47,585 nucleotides of DNA from Anaerolineales bacterium (lineage in GTDB: Bacteria; Chloroflexota; Anaerolineae; Anaerolineales; Villigracilaceae): the NCBI GenBank assembly GCA_016934715.1, contig JAFGSI010000068.1:1-47585 (forward strand), read 5' to 3'. The notes below the pieces were generated by a model. That model saw only the letters and a list, made by a program, of their open reading frames with translations, did no database searches and had not been told where the DNA came from. Position 1 is the first letter of the stretch, and every line of letters starts with the position of its first letter. The translations under genes and the position numbers were made by a program. Positions 32,417-41,384 of the stretch are shown in pieces.

Positions 32417-34177
32417 ATGGCAGCAATCCCTTCCCCCGCCGAATTCACCCTCACCCGCCGGGGCTCGAATCGAGGTGGGCCAGCGCGCTGGATCCTCAGC
32501 CATGCCCTGCGCCACTGGTGGTTGATCCTCATCATGGTCGCCGGCGCCTGGGGCAACGCCCAGCTGGCTGCCTACGTCCCGATGCTGACCGGGCAGGCCT
32601 TTGACACGATCCTTGCCGACCCGAACGCGCTGCGCGCCTTGATTCCGATCACCCTGTTGATCGGCGGCTCGCAGGTCCTGCGCGCCTTCCTGCAGTTGGG
32701 GCGCAACTTCGGGGCCGAGGTCATTGCCCAGAAGGTCGAACGCGACGTGCGCGATGAACTGTACGTCTCGCTGCTCGGCAAGAGCATGACCTTCCACAGC
32801 CTGCAGCCGGTCGGTGATACGATGGCGCGCGCCACCAATGACGTGCGCGAGGTCAATTACCTGTTCAGCCCGGGCGTCAACCTGGTCGTCGGCTCGCTGA
32901 TCTTCCTGGTCATGCCGATCGCCTTCGCCCCACAATACCACCCGACCCTGATCCTGACCCCGTTGATCTACACGATCCTGTACTTCTTCGCCCTGCGGCG
33001 CTACCTGCAGAACATGGAGCCGATCACGGACGAGGTGCGGGCCTCCTTCGGGAAGATGAACACCCACCTGGCCGAGGCCCTGGACGGAGTCGAAGTCATG
33101 AAAGGCGCTGCCCAGGAGGAGGCCGAGGTCGGCCGCTTCGAGGCCAATGCCCGCCGGGTGCGAGCCGCCAATGTCCGCCAGGGTGATTTGGAGGCCCGCT
33201 TCGTCCCGCTGCTGATGTTCGCCGTCGCCTTGGGCGTCGGCCTGTTCCACGCCATCCTGCTCTACCGGCAGGGCCTGCTGCAGGTCGGCGACGTTGTCGC
33301 CTACATGGGCCTGTTGCTGATGCTTGACTTCCCCACCTGGACCTCGATCTGGGCCTACTCGCAGATCTCGCTCGGATTGGCCGGCGCCCGGCGCATTCTC
33401 GAACTGATGAACCGCGAGACCAACCTGGACCAGAACGAGGCTGGCTATAGCGGATTGATGCAGGGCGAGGTCGAGTTCCGCGGCGCCTGCTTCTCCTACG
33501 AGGAGGGCGACCCTACCCTGGCCGATGTCGCCTTCAGGGTCCGGCCCGGTCAGACAGTGGCGATCGTCGGCCAGACCGGGACCGGGAAAACCTCCCTCAT
33601 GAAACTGGTCAACCGGACCTACGATGCCACTTGCGGGCAAGTGTTGATCGACGGCCGGGATGTGCGCGACTGGAACCTGGCCGCCCTGCGCCGCCAGATC
33701 TCGATCATCGAACAGGACATCTTCCTGTTCTCGCGCACCGTGGCCGAGAACATCGCTTTCGGCAAGCCGGATGCCACACAGGCAGAGATCGAGGCCGCCG
33801 CCCGGGCCGCCCAGGCCGACGAGTTCATCCAGACCTTCGTTGACAAATATCAGACCGTGATCGGCGAGCGTGGTGTGACCCTCTCCGGCGGCCAGCGCCA
33901 GCGCCTGGCCCTGGCGCGCGCTTTCCTGACCAACCCACGCATCCTGATCCTGGACGACTCGACCTCGGCCATCGACTCGGCCACCGAGGACCTGATCCAG
34001 CGCGCCATCGCTGCTGCTGCCAAGGGTCGCACGACCTTCATTATCACACATCGACTTTCACAGATCCGCTGGGCTGACCTGATCGTCGTCCTGCGCAAGG
34101 GCCACGTGGCCGCCATCGGTACGCACGAGGAATTGCTGCAGACCTCGGAGGCGTATTCAAGGATCTTTCGCGAATAA
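32417..34177 (+). CDS. Heterodimeric ABC exporter, subunit with degenerate Walker B
   Basis: A 586-residue type I exporter half-transporter: six TM helices (about 30-315) and a C-terminal nucleotide-binding domain (about 345-580). Walker A is GQTGTGKTS and the signature is canonical [14 protein letters not shown]. Walker B reads [12 protein letters not shown], where the catalytic Glu is Asp. The H-loop is ITHRLS. This pattern is that of the non-catalytic partner in heterodimers such as TM287/288 and BmrCD. The next gene is its partner. The ATG at 32417 is preferred to one 16 codons upstream that lies in a -10-like TAAAAT. Substrate (lipid, drug or peptide) unknown. Confidence 0.88.
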   Translation: MAAIPSPAEFTLTRRGSNRGGPARWILSHALRHWWLILIMVAGAWGNAQLAAYVPMLTGQAFDTILADPNALRALIPITLLIGGSQVLRAFLQLGRNFGAEVIAQKVERDVRDELYVSLLGKSMTFHSLQPVGDTMARATNDVREVNYLFSPGVNLVVGSLIFLVMPIAFAPQYHPTLILTPLIYTILYFFALRRYLQNMEPITDEVRASFGKMNTHLAEALDGVEVMKGAAQEEAEVGRFEANARRVRAANVRQGDLEARFVPLLMFAVALGVGLFHAILLYRQGLLQVGDVVAYMGLLLMLDFPTWTSIWAYSQISLGLAGARRILELMNRETNLDQNEAGYSGLMQGEVEFRGACFSYEEGDPTLADVAFRVRPGQTVAIVGQTGTGKTSLMKLVNRTYDATCGQVLIDGRDVRDWNLAALRRQISIIEQDIFLFSRTVAENIAFGKPDATQAEIEAAARAAQADEFIQTFVDKYQTVIGERGVTLSGGQRQRLALARAFLTNPRILILDDSTSAIDSATEDLIQRAIAAAAKGRTTFIITHRLSQIRWADLIVVLRKGHVAAIGTHEELLQTSEAYSRIFRE

Positions 34178-34220
34178 TGGGCGGGAGCACGGTGAGACCG
34201 TGCCCCAGCCATGGTGAACC

Positions 34221-36038
34221 ATGGGATTCTTCGACGATCTTAACCCTGAGAAATATGACCGCCAGTACAAGGACCGCGACCTGGTCAAACGCATCGCGGC
34301 CCAGTTCAAACCCTACCGCAAGGGGATGATCCTCATCTCTTTGCTGACCCTGATCATGTCCTTGATCGGGGCCTTGCTGCCGATCGTCGGCGGGCGGGCC
34401 CTGGATTTTCTGGACGATACCAGCAGCTGGCTGGTGCTGATCGCCATCCCTGGTATCGTGACACTGGTCGGCGTCAGCGAGTGGGGGCTGAACTGGGTGC
34501 GGCGCAGCCTGACGGTCCGCGTGCTCGGCGACGTGGTGCTCGACCTGCGCACACGCGCCTTCCGGGCCGCTGCCGGGCACGACCTGTCGTTCTACGACCA
34601 GCACTCCTCCGGCCGGATCGTCTCGCGGATCAACTCCGACACCAATGACCTGAGCCAGCTGGTCACGATCGTCACCGACGTGGCCTCGCAGGTGGTCCAG
34701 GCAATCGCCCTGGGCGTGGTCCTGGTGAATACCGAGTGGCGCCTGTCGCTTGTGCTGTTCGCCTTCATGCCGGTTGTCTTCGGGATCGCCATCGGATTCC
34801 GCCGCCTGGCGCGTGCCGTGTCCAAGAAGGGCATGCAGGCCATGGCCGATGTCAACGCCGCCATCAAAGAGACTGTTTCGGGAATCGCGATTGCCAAGAA
34901 CTTCCGCCAGGAGATGAGCATCTTCGAGGAATTTGACAGCGCCAACCGCAGGTCATACCGCTTCAACATCCAGCGCGGCTTCGTCCTTTCGCTTATCTTC
35001 CCGGTATTGAACGCCACCACCGGCATTTTCACCGCCATCCTGGTCTACATGGGTGGCGCCAGCGCCGCGGCGGCGGTCATTACAGCCGGGGCCTGGTATC
35101 TGTTCCTGCTCTCCCTGGACCGCTTCCTGTGGCCGGTGATGAACCTGTCGGCCTTCTGGGCCCAGATCCAGTCGGGGCTGAGCGCCTCGGAACGTGTCTT
35201 CGCCCTGATCGATGCTGAACCCGTCGTCATCCAGACGGACAGCCGACCGGTGGCGGCGCTCAAGGGCGGGGTCCGCTTCGAGAAGGTCACCTTCCGCTAC
35301 ACCGACACTGAGCCGATCCTGACCGACTTCAGCCTGGAACTCCATCCCGGCGAAAACCTGGCCTTTGTCGGCCACACCGGTTCGGGCAAGACATCCATCG
35401 CCCGGCTGATCGCCCGGTTCTACGAGTTCCAGGAGGGGCGCATCCTGATCGATGGGATGGACATCCGGTCCCTCGACCTGGGCTCCTACCGCCGCCGGCT
35501 GGGGATTGTCTCCCAGGTACCGTTCCTGTTCTCGGGCACTGTGGCCGACAACATCCGCTACGCCGCCCCCGGCACAAGCGAGGCAGAGATGCTGGCCATG
35601 GCCCGCCGGATCGGCGAAGGCGACTGGCTGGAAACCCTGCCCGCCCGGCTGGACACCGAGGTCGGTGAGCGCGGCGCGATGCTCTCGATGGGCCAGCGCC
35701 AGCTGGTGGCGCTGATGCGCGTTCTGGTCCAGAAACCGGCCATCTTCATCCTGGACGAGGCGACTGCCAGCATCGACCCGTTCACCGAGTGGCAGATCCA
35801 GCAGGCCCTCAACCTGATCCTTTCAGAATCGACCAGCCTCCTGATCGCCCACCGTCTATCGACGGTCAAGGCTGCCGACCGGATCATTGTGATCGAAAAG
35901 GGCAAGATCATTGAGCAAGGCGACCACGACGGACTGCTGCTCAAAGGCGGCCACTACGCCACCCTGTATAATACCTACTTCCGCCACCAGTCCCTGGCTT
36001 ACGTGGAGAAGGCCCGCGAATTGGTCGATGGGGATTGA
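34221..36038 (+). CDS. Heterodimeric ABC exporter, catalytic subunit
   Basis: A 605-residue half-transporter with six TM helices (about 35-325) and an NBD (about 355-590). Walker A is GHTGSGKTS and Walker B is intact, FILDEATASID with the catalytic Glu. The signature is altered to LSMGQRQLVAL. In the dimer this altered signature would face the first subunit's degenerate Walker A/B site, and the intact Walker B would face the first subunit's LSGGQ, giving one competent and one degenerate site. It follows 43 bp after the first subunit. The last about 20 residues form a charged tail. The start is the first ATG after a short gap with no clear ribosome-binding site. Confidence 0.88.
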   Translation: MGFFDDLNPEKYDRQYKDRDLVKRIAAQFKPYRKGMILISLLTLIMSLIGALLPIVGGRALDFLDDTSSWLVLIAIPGIVTLVGVSEWGLNWVRRSLTVRVLGDVVLDLRTRAFRAAAGHDLSFYDQHSSGRIVSRINSDTNDLSQLVTIVTDVASQVVQAIALGVVLVNTEWRLSLVLFAFMPVVFGIAIGFRRLARAVSKKGMQAMADVNAAIKETVSGIAIAKNFRQEMSIFEEFDSANRRSYRFNIQRGFVLSLIFPVLNATTGIFTAILVYMGGASAAAAVITAGAWYLFLLSLDRFLWPVMNLSAFWAQIQSGLSASERVFALIDAEPVVIQTDSRPVAALKGGVRFEKVTFRYTDTEPILTDFSLELHPGENLAFVGHTGSGKTSIARLIARFYEFQEGRILIDGMDIRSLDLGSYRRRLGIVSQVPFLFSGTVADNIRYAAPGTSEAEMLAMARRIGEGDWLETLPARLDTEVGERGAMLSMGQRQLVALMRVLVQKPAIFILDEATASIDPFTEWQIQQALNLILSESTSLLIAHRLSTVKAADRIIVIEKGKIIEQGDHDGLLLKGGHYATLYNTYFRHQSLAYVEKARELVDGD

Positions 36039-36053
36039 GAGTGCGCTCACCAA

Positions 36054-36075
36054 TGCCCTGCGCACCAGCAGGGCA
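36054..36075 (+). terminator. Hairpin after the ABC exporter operon
   Basis: An 8-bp perfect stem (TGCCCTGC with GCAGGGCA) has a 6-nt loop and lies 15 bases after the stop codon. There is no T-tract, so termination is uncertain. Confidence 0.35.
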
Positions 36076-36147
36076 GCAAAGTAGTGAGGCCGAAAGAGAT
36101 TACTGCTTCTTTACACCGGGCAGCGTAAGAACAGGGATTTGGGGTTG

Positions 36148-36306
36148 ATGGATTACAATGCAAGGTTTTTTGATCTTCTGCAGGGGAATGACAGGCTCTT
36201 TGAGTGGAAATATATCCTCAGAAATGTATTCATGGCCTGTCGGGACATCAGGAAGGGTGGTTGTGGACTTCGTTCCCACTTTTCAATCCTGAAGTATGCC
36301 ACTTGA
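36148..36306 (+). CDS. Possible 52-residue protein
   Basis: An uninterrupted frame from an ATG gives MDYNARFFDLLQGNDRLFEW then a basic, Cys-containing C-terminal half ending HFSILKYAT. The sequence looks protein-like, but base composition is lower in GC than the neighbours and there is only a poor ribosome-binding site. It may be a fragment of a transferred gene. No family recognised. Confidence 0.25.
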   Translation: MDYNARFFDLLQGNDRLFEWKYILRNVFMACRDIRKGGCGLRSHFSILKYAT

Positions 36307-36335
36307 CAGGCCTCCCTCTTTACCCAATTTTAGTT

Positions 36336-36350
36336 GCGGCCGGAGGCCGC
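36336..36350. promoter_or_regulatory. Palindrome in the hicB promoter region
   Basis: GCGGCC and GGCCGC flank a 3-bp centre, about 60 bases upstream of hicB. A TTGCGG (36335-36340) and TATACG pair spaced about 18 bp apart overlaps it. HicB antitoxins are known to autorepress through palindromic operators, so this is a candidate; the evidence is weak. Confidence 0.3.
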
Positions 36351-36407
36351 GCCATGCTATACGCAGAGGGAACCGCGGATCGAGATCGCCGGTGCAAGGA
36401 GGACCTG

Positions 36408-36632
36408 ATGAGCAAGCAGAAAGTCTTTACCGTGATCGGCGAGCGCGACCCGGAGTCTGGCTGGCTGGTGGGGGAGGTGGCCGAACTGCCCGGCTGTTAC
36501 ACCCAGGCGCCCGACCTGCCTGGCCTCGAAAAGAACATCCACGAGGCGATCGTCGGCTACCTTGATGCGGCCGGTCCTCGCGAGCCTGCGCCCGAGTTCG
36601 TCGGCACTTTTCACATTGGGGTGTCTGGATGA
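36408..36632 (+). CDS. HicB-like antitoxin
   Basis: A 74-residue HicB-type protein. It has the family's beta-strand region FTVIGERDPESGWLVGEV, the proline-loop AELPGCYTQAPDLPGL and the helix EKNIHEAIVGYLDAAG, which form the partial RNase H-like fold. A C-terminal DNA-binding extension is not present, so it is the short form. AAGGAGG precedes the ATG. It overlaps the next frame by ATGA, the usual hicB-hicA arrangement. Normal partner is an mRNA-cleaving HicA toxin; that partner is damaged here. Confidence 0.75.
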   Translation: MSKQKVFTVIGERDPESGWLVGEVAELPGCYTQAPDLPGLEKNIHEAIVGYLDAAGPREPAPEFVGTFHIGVSG

Positions 36633-36817
36633 CACGTCTGCGGCTGGTCCCTTACGGTCGGCTCGCCAGGCTGGTCCAGGCCAAAGGGTTCCGCCACATC
36701 CGCACAAGCAAAACCCGACTTCCTGAAAGGACGGAGGCCTTTTTGCCAGGAGAGTCATCAACGAACTCTGCAATCGACAAGCGGACGAAAGTGGATGCCG
36801 CGATCCCCGGCCTGTAA
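36629..36817 (+). pseudogene. Truncated or degenerate HicA-like toxin
   Basis: A 62-codon frame starting at the ATG that overlaps hicB. The first about 25 residues, LVPYGRLARLVQAKGFRHIR, match the start of HicA (a helix and first strand of the dsRBD-like fold). The family's following G-S-H region with the catalytic histidine is absent; instead the sequence continues TSKTRLPERTEAFLP and has no similarity. Neither of the other two frames restores it. It is probably a disrupted toxin, leaving an orphan antitoxin. Confidence 0.5.
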
Positions 36818-36831
36818 GCGGCCGGGGATCG
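36801..36831. terminator. Hairpin terminator after the hicBA remnant
   Basis: A perfect 12-bp stem (CGATCCCCGGCC with GGCCGGGGATCG) with a 7-nt loop is followed by TTTGGTTGTT. The stop codon of the HicA-like frame lies in the loop. It could serve the convergent LURP1-like gene as well. Confidence 0.75.
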
Positions 36832-36862
36832 TTTGGTTGTTGGGAAGATCGCGGGGGGAGGT

Positions 36863-37402
36863 CTATTTCTCCCCGTGCGACATCATGTCCACTGCGACGG
36901 TGACGGCCAGGATCAACACATCGTCCTCGCCGGGAGCGATCTCCACGCCGTAGGTATCGCTCAGACGGAACCATTTCCTGGAGATTTCGGCCACCTTGCG
37001 GCCGCCTTCCTCGATCATGTACTCGTAGTCCAGGATGTTGCCGGTGATGTTCATGTCAGGCCCGTTCTTGATCCGCACCGTGTAGCGTTCCCGCAGCGGG
37101 GCGATGAGCGCCTTCTTGACGACCGCCACGGTTTTACCTTCGGCATCCTCGACCGCCATCGATTCTTTGATGGTCAACAGTTTCTGCTGGATCTGGCACA
37201 GTTTCCTGCCATTCATATCCTTGAAATCCAGGGTCTTGCGAATGCGCAACACCTTTCCATCGACCATGTACACTTTCTGCCCCTGCTCGTTCTCGATCAC
37301 GAAGTCATCGCCGATCGAGACCAGCTTCTGTCGCATCTGGTAACGGCTGGCCGTACCCTTGCGCCCGAAGATTTCCCTTTCTTCACGCCGCTTGTTCACC
37401 AT
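36863..37402 (-). CDS. LURP-one-related (tubby-like fold) protein
   Basis: A 179-residue protein of the LOR (LURP-one-related, DUF567) family, a 12-stranded barrel with a central helix, related to tubby and phospholipid scramblases. Alternating short strands are visible: YQMRQKLVSIGDDFVIENE, VYMVDGKVLRIRKTLDFKD, then KLLTIKESMAVEDAEGKTVA. The C-terminus holds the buried hydrophobic helix DVLILAVTVAVDMM (about 160-173). Bacterial members are uncharacterised; plant LURP1 acts in defence. The ATG has GAGGAG five bases upstream. Confidence 0.82.
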   Translation of the reverse strand: MVNKRREEREIFGRKGTASRYQMRQKLVSIGDDFVIENEQGQKVYMVDGKVLRIRKTLDFKDMNGRKLCQIQQKLLTIKESMAVEDAEGKTVAVVKKALIAPLRERYTVRIKNGPDMNITGNILDYEYMIEEGGRKVAEISRKWFRLSDTYGVEIAPGEDDVLILAVTVAVDMMSHGEK

Positions 37403-37446
37403 AGGTCTCCTCTCTTCGCCGGCTTCGTCCGCCGACGAACGAGTCT

Positions 37447-37476
37447 ATTCTACCCCACAATCCGCCTTCCCGGCAA
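37447..37476 (-). promoter_or_regulatory. Promoter of the LURP-one-related gene
   Basis: On the minus strand TTGCCG (37471-37476) and TAGAAT (37447-37452) are separated by 18 bp. The leader would be about 40 nt. Confidence 0.5.
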
Positions 37477-37500
37477 TCCACGCCTGGGCAGCGAAAATGC

Positions 37501-38151
37501 CTACACGAAAAACGCAATTCCAAACAACCAGAAAATGGTGGCGAAGAAGACCAGCCATTCCAGAAATGCCAGAGGCCAGAAGCGCGGCCGCTCGGAGATC
37601 TGCTCGGGATCGAGGGCCTCGAGCGGGGCGATGTCGGGCTTCTTGAGCCGGGGCAGCAGCAGGAACGAGCCAAACGCTGCCGCGGCCACCAGGCTGAGCA
37701 GGTTGGCGACCTTGGGGATCACGATCCGCTCCGCCGGTTGGAGCTGGATCGCCAGCCCGAAGACGATCACCATCGCCAGCCCACCGCGAAAGAAGGTCAT
37801 CGCCGCCTTGATGTGCGGATCGAGGTTGTTCATCGGGAAAACGCCCACCGCCGAAACCCCCAGGGCCGTGACAACCCCCACGACAACCCCCAGCCAGGCC
37901 AGCCAGGTATTGAGGACGATCCCCAGGCCAACGATGAACGGCAGCAGCAGCAAGCCGCCGAGGACCAGACCAAGGTTAAATAACCGGGCCCCCGTCGAGA
38001 CACCCACCTCCCCCAATTCTGAGATGAAGTGATTCAAGAGCGAATAGCGCTCGCCGCGTTTGCCGCGGTACTGCAAAGCCGCACAGGCAATCGCCACGAC
38101 GACCACGACTGTCCCGATCAGGGCAAAATAGAGGAAGATATCGATGAACAT
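37501..38151 (-). CDS. DUF998-like membrane protein
   Basis: A 216-residue protein with about six TM helices. The sequence SLLNHFISELGEVGVS at about 38-53, a GVFPMNN loop and the HIKAAMTFFRGG segment (about 115-127) match the DUF998 family pattern. Function unknown. It lies 98 bp upstream of the LURP-one-related gene on the same strand but that gene has its own promoter. No clear ribosome-binding site. Confidence 0.65.
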   Translation of the reverse strand: MFIDIFLYFALIGTVVVVVAIACAALQYRGKRGERYSLLNHFISELGEVGVSTGARLFNLGLVLGGLLLLPFIVGLGIVLNTWLAWLGVVVGVVTALGVSAVGVFPMNNLDPHIKAAMTFFRGGLAMVIVFGLAIQLQPAERIVIPKVANLLSLVAAAAFGSFLLLPRLKKPDIAPLEALDPEQISERPRFWPLAFLEWLVFFATIFWLFGIAFFV

Positions 38152-38220
38152 GGTGGAGCAAACCCCTTTCGATTGGTCTCGGCATGCCCTGGCGGGGAGT
38201 GCTCGACCATCGTATGAAAC

Positions 38221-39831
38221 TCAATGCTGGCGCAAGAAATAGCCGGTCAGGAGGTCCGAGAAATCCGCCGCCGTGTGCTGGCGCAGGATCGTGAAGAAAT
38301 CGCCGGCCGTGGCCCGTCGCCCGGACATCTGGGCAGTGTAGTCCAGCAGGAACGCATAGAAGGCCTCAGATCCAATCCGGTCGCGCAGGGCTTGCAGGAA
38401 GCGCGCTCCGCGCAGGTAGACCGCGTCGGTGTAGGCCCGGAACGACAGACCGCTGTAAATGTCCACATCGACCCGCCCGCCCGGGCCGAAACCATCCACC
38501 CGGAAAGCCCACCACCAGGATCGATAATACGGGTAATTGTCCTCGAAGAAGATGCACTCGCTGTACGTCGCCAGGGCCTCGTCCAGCCAGGGCTCGATGG
38601 CCTGGTCGTTGGCGACCATCCCGTACCACCACTGGTGGGCAGCCTCATGGATCCCGATGACGATCAAGTTGTCCTGGACCCCGCCGCCGTACTGGCGGTA
38701 GAAGTCGCGGCTCAGGAAGAACAGCCCCTGGTATTCCATGCCGTCCGGGAAGACTGCCTCGACGACCGTCAGGCTGGCATGCGGGTAGGGTCCAAAGCGC
38801 CGGCTGTAGGTATCCACCGCCCGGGTGGTCTCGCGCAGGATCGCCTCCCCGCTGACGTGCTCCCCCGCAAAATAGTAGCTCAGCACGGTCACCGACCCGA
38901 CCACGGTCGTCGAGAGGCGGTAGCCCGGGCTGGCTGAGAAGACGAAGTTGCGCGCATTTTCCAGGTGATAGTGATGCTCGCCTCCGCCTCCGTAATCGAG
39001 ACCGCTGGCCGCGATCACGACCGCCGGGTCGGAGACCTGCAGGGTGACGTCGAAATCTGCCGGGTCGTAGACCAGGTGCTCACCGACGTTCGACGGCGGG
39101 TGCAAGATCCACCCCCCTGCCGGTTCATAGGGGACGATGAAAGGGTACCAGTCGGTGAAATGGGCCTGCAGGCTGTTATAGCCGAAGAGATGCGAGGAAC
39201 TGGAATAAGGTTGGTAGAGGACGTACTGCAGGACCAGGGTCAGGCGCTCGCCGGGGTTGAGCGCCGCCCCCAGGCGGACCTCAAGCCGGTTCCCGTTCAG
39301 CGAGTAATCGCCCCAGGCCTGGTTGTCCACCAGCAGCGAGGACAGGAAGAAGCTGTTCGACCAGCGGTTGGGCTCGACCGCCAGGACGATATTTCCCAGC
39401 GGGACCCCGGTCTGGTTGGTGTAGTAGATCACCTGGCCGACCCCCAGGCTGTGATTGGCGTAGTCCAGGGATGCATTCAGAATGTAGGTCGTGCGAGCAG
39501 ACTCGGACGGGATGGCCAGGTCTGTGGCTCCCGGGTCGGGCGTGGCGCTCGGGGGCAAGGTCGGCGTCGGCGTCGGCAGGAGCGGGGTGAAGGTCGGTGT
39601 GGGAATCGGCGTATCGGTCGGAAGCGAGGTCGAGGTGGGCGGCGGAATGACCGACTCGTCGACCGGCTGGAAGGGCGTCGCCGTGTGCGTTGAGAAGGGA
39701 TCGAGCGTCACCGACGGATAGGTCGTCGGGGTCGGGGGCGGAGTCGCCGGAGCCGGGAAACAACCGCCCAGGATCCAGGCAAGCAGGGCCAGGGCCGGGA
39801 GAATGGTACGAAGACGGAGGTGATGGGTCAT
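38221..39831 (-). CDS. M1-type zinc metallopeptidase lipoprotein, copy 2
   Basis: A 536-residue exported lipoprotein. A signal peptide ends in the lipobox LGGC (about 21-24). A Thr/Pro-rich linker (about 25-110) and an Ig-like N-terminal beta domain follow. The M1/gluzincin catalytic domain has HEAAHQWW with H395, E396, H399 and, 18 residues later, E418 in WLDEALATYSE. The GAMEN-like exopeptidase motif is replaced by FPDGMEYQGL, as in many bacterial M1 members. Probably an outer-surface aminopeptidase-like enzyme. Its ATG overlaps the stop codon of the upstream paralogue (ATGA), so the two are translationally coupled. Confidence 0.88.
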   Translation of the reverse strand: MTHHLRLRTILPALALLAWILGGCFPAPATPPPTPTTYPSVTLDPFSTHTATPFQPVDESVIPPPTSTSLPTDTPIPTPTFTPLLPTPTPTLPPSATPDPGATDLAIPSESARTTYILNASLDYANHSLGVGQVIYYTNQTGVPLGNIVLAVEPNRWSNSFFLSSLLVDNQAWGDYSLNGNRLEVRLGAALNPGERLTLVLQYVLYQPYSSSSHLFGYNSLQAHFTDWYPFIVPYEPAGGWILHPPSNVGEHLVYDPADFDVTLQVSDPAVVIAASGLDYGGGGEHHYHLENARNFVFSASPGYRLSTTVVGSVTVLSYYFAGEHVSGEAILRETTRAVDTYSRRFGPYPHASLTVVEAVFPDGMEYQGLFFLSRDFYRQYGGGVQDNLIVIGIHEAAHQWWYGMVANDQAIEPWLDEALATYSECIFFEDNYPYYRSWWWAFRVDGFGPGGRVDVDIYSGLSFRAYTDAVYLRGARFLQALRDRIGSEAFYAFLLDYTAQMSGRRATAGDFFTILRQHTAADFSDLLTGYFLRQH

Positions 39832-41330
39832 CAGTGCGGTTGCTGGAAGTACAGGCTGAACAGGTCGTTCAGGTCCTCCGAGGTGTGCTCGCGCAGCACA
39901 GCGAAGAAATCGGCCGTGGTGGCACGCTGGAAACGATAGCGGCTGGCATAGTCCGCCAGGAAGGCGAAGAAAGCATCTTCGCCGATGCGCAGGCGCAGGT
40001 TCTCCAGGAAGGTCGCCCCGTTGAGGTAGATCGCCCGCCGGTAGAGCTCGTAGCCTTCGGTGGCGGCGACCGGTGCATCCAGCCAGCCGGAGGGATTGTA
40101 CAGGGCGATGCGATAATCCCAGTACCAGCCGGCCTGACCGGGATAGTAGGTCTCGAAGTAGATCCGTTCGCTGTAGGTGCACAGCGACTCGTCCAGCCAG
40201 GGCTCGAGGGCCTGGTCGTTTCCAACCAATTCGAACCACCACTGGTGGGCAGTCTCGTGAACGGCGATGATGGTCAGGTAATTCAGCGGACTGCCATCGT
40301 AGGTGCGGTAGAAATCGCGGCTCAGGAAGTACAGGGCCGAATACTCCATCCCGTCGGCGAAGTCGCCGGCGATGGCCGACAGGGTGGTGTGCGGGTAGGG
40401 ACCGAAACGGCCGCTGTAAAGCGACAGCGCCCAGGCGGTTTCCTGCAAGACCCGTTGTCCGGCTTCCTCATAAAAAGGGAAGTAATAACTGAAGACCGTC
40501 ACCTCGCCCACCTGCTGGCTACTGACCAGGTACTCGTGGCTGGCCGACAGGGCGAAGGTCCGCCCGTGCTCGAGGCGGTAGACGGTCGCCTCGCCGGCCT
40601 GCTCAGCCGCCCCGCTGGAGGCGATGACCGGCGCGTTGGCCGGATCAGCATGACGCAGGGCGACCTCGAAATCGGCTACGTCGTAGACCAGGTACTCGCC
40701 GTAGGCGAATGGATCATGAAGGATCCAGCCCCGCCCGGCCTCGAACGGGACAATGAACGGGTACCAGTGGACCAGATTGGTCTGGCGGGCCATCCAGCCG
40801 AAGATGCGTGGCCGCTCATCGTTGGGGTCGGTGAACATCTCGGCCTGGGGCAGGAAGAGCTCATACTGCATCTGCAGGACCACGGTCTCACCAGGGGCGA
40901 ACGGCTGGGCCAGGCTGATCTCCATCCGTTGTCCGGAGGTTCCATAAACCGCCGCCTGGTCGTCGACGGTCAGCTCGTGCAGGACGAAGCAGTCCGGCCA
41001 GGTGTTGGGCACCACCGCCAGGGCCAGTCCGGTCAGGACCTCACCGCTGGTATTGGGATAGATGATCGTCTGCCTGACGCTGGCATAGTGCCCGGTGTAG
41101 TCGAAAAAGACATCCATCTGATAGAGCGGGACGTCCCGGGCTGCAGGCGTGGAGCTTGCTTCGGGCATGGGGGAACCGACATCAGTAACGGCAGTGGAGG
41201 TCGGGTTGATCTCCTGCGGTGAAGTCGCCGCCGGGAGCGGTGCCGTCAGCGGGGCGCTGCAGGCGGACAGAAGAAACAAGAACAGGAGGAAAAAGCAGGG
41301 CAGGCGGTTTTTCACAGAGGTCCTCGGCAT
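39831..41330 (-). CDS. M1-type zinc metallopeptidase lipoprotein, copy 1
   Basis: A 499-residue paralogue. Lipobox LSAC near residues 21-24, a shorter Thr/Pro linker, and the N-terminal beta domain QMDVFFDYTGHYASVRQTII. The catalytic motif HETAHQWW has H358, E359, H362 and E381 in WLDESLCTYSE. GMEYSALYFLSRDFYR replaces the classical GAMEN loop. The two genes are full-length homologues with the same order of domains, so they arose by tandem duplication. A TAGAAT -10-like box lies 14 bases before the ATG with no ribosome-binding site. Confidence 0.88.
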   Translation of the reverse strand: MPRTSVKNRLPCFFLLFLFLLSACSAPLTAPLPAATSPQEINPTSTAVTDVGSPMPEASSTPAARDVPLYQMDVFFDYTGHYASVRQTIIYPNTSGEVLTGLALAVVPNTWPDCFVLHELTVDDQAAVYGTSGQRMEISLAQPFAPGETVVLQMQYELFLPQAEMFTDPNDERPRIFGWMARQTNLVHWYPFIVPFEAGRGWILHDPFAYGEYLVYDVADFEVALRHADPANAPVIASSGAAEQAGEATVYRLEHGRTFALSASHEYLVSSQQVGEVTVFSYYFPFYEEAGQRVLQETAWALSLYSGRFGPYPHTTLSAIAGDFADGMEYSALYFLSRDFYRTYDGSPLNYLTIIAVHETAHQWWFELVGNDQALEPWLDESLCTYSERIYFETYYPGQAGWYWDYRIALYNPSGWLDAPVAATEGYELYRRAIYLNGATFLENLRLRIGEDAFFAFLADYASRYRFQRATTADFFAVLREHTSEDLNDLFSLYFQQPH

Positions 41331-41384
41331 AGAGAGTGACTTGATTCTACCCTACTCTTTCCTCCCTGTGAGCCAGAGCCAGGT

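Larger units (their letters stand above)
36039..36407. other. Intergenic region upstream of the hicBA remnant
   Basis: About 370 bp that is visibly less GC-rich than its surroundings, especially 36100-36330. It holds a small hairpin, one possible 52-codon frame and a palindrome near 36343, listed separately. Nothing else recognised. Confidence 0.5.

Noticed and set aside
32345-34051. A 568-codon frame antisense to the first ABC exporter subunit
   Set aside because: It is the complement of a gene with intact Walker A, signature and H-loop motifs, and has no domain of its own.
39690-41222. A 510-codon frame antisense to the M1 peptidase genes
   Set aside because: Shadow of a gene with a complete zinc site and lipobox; biased composition typical of antisense frames at high GC.
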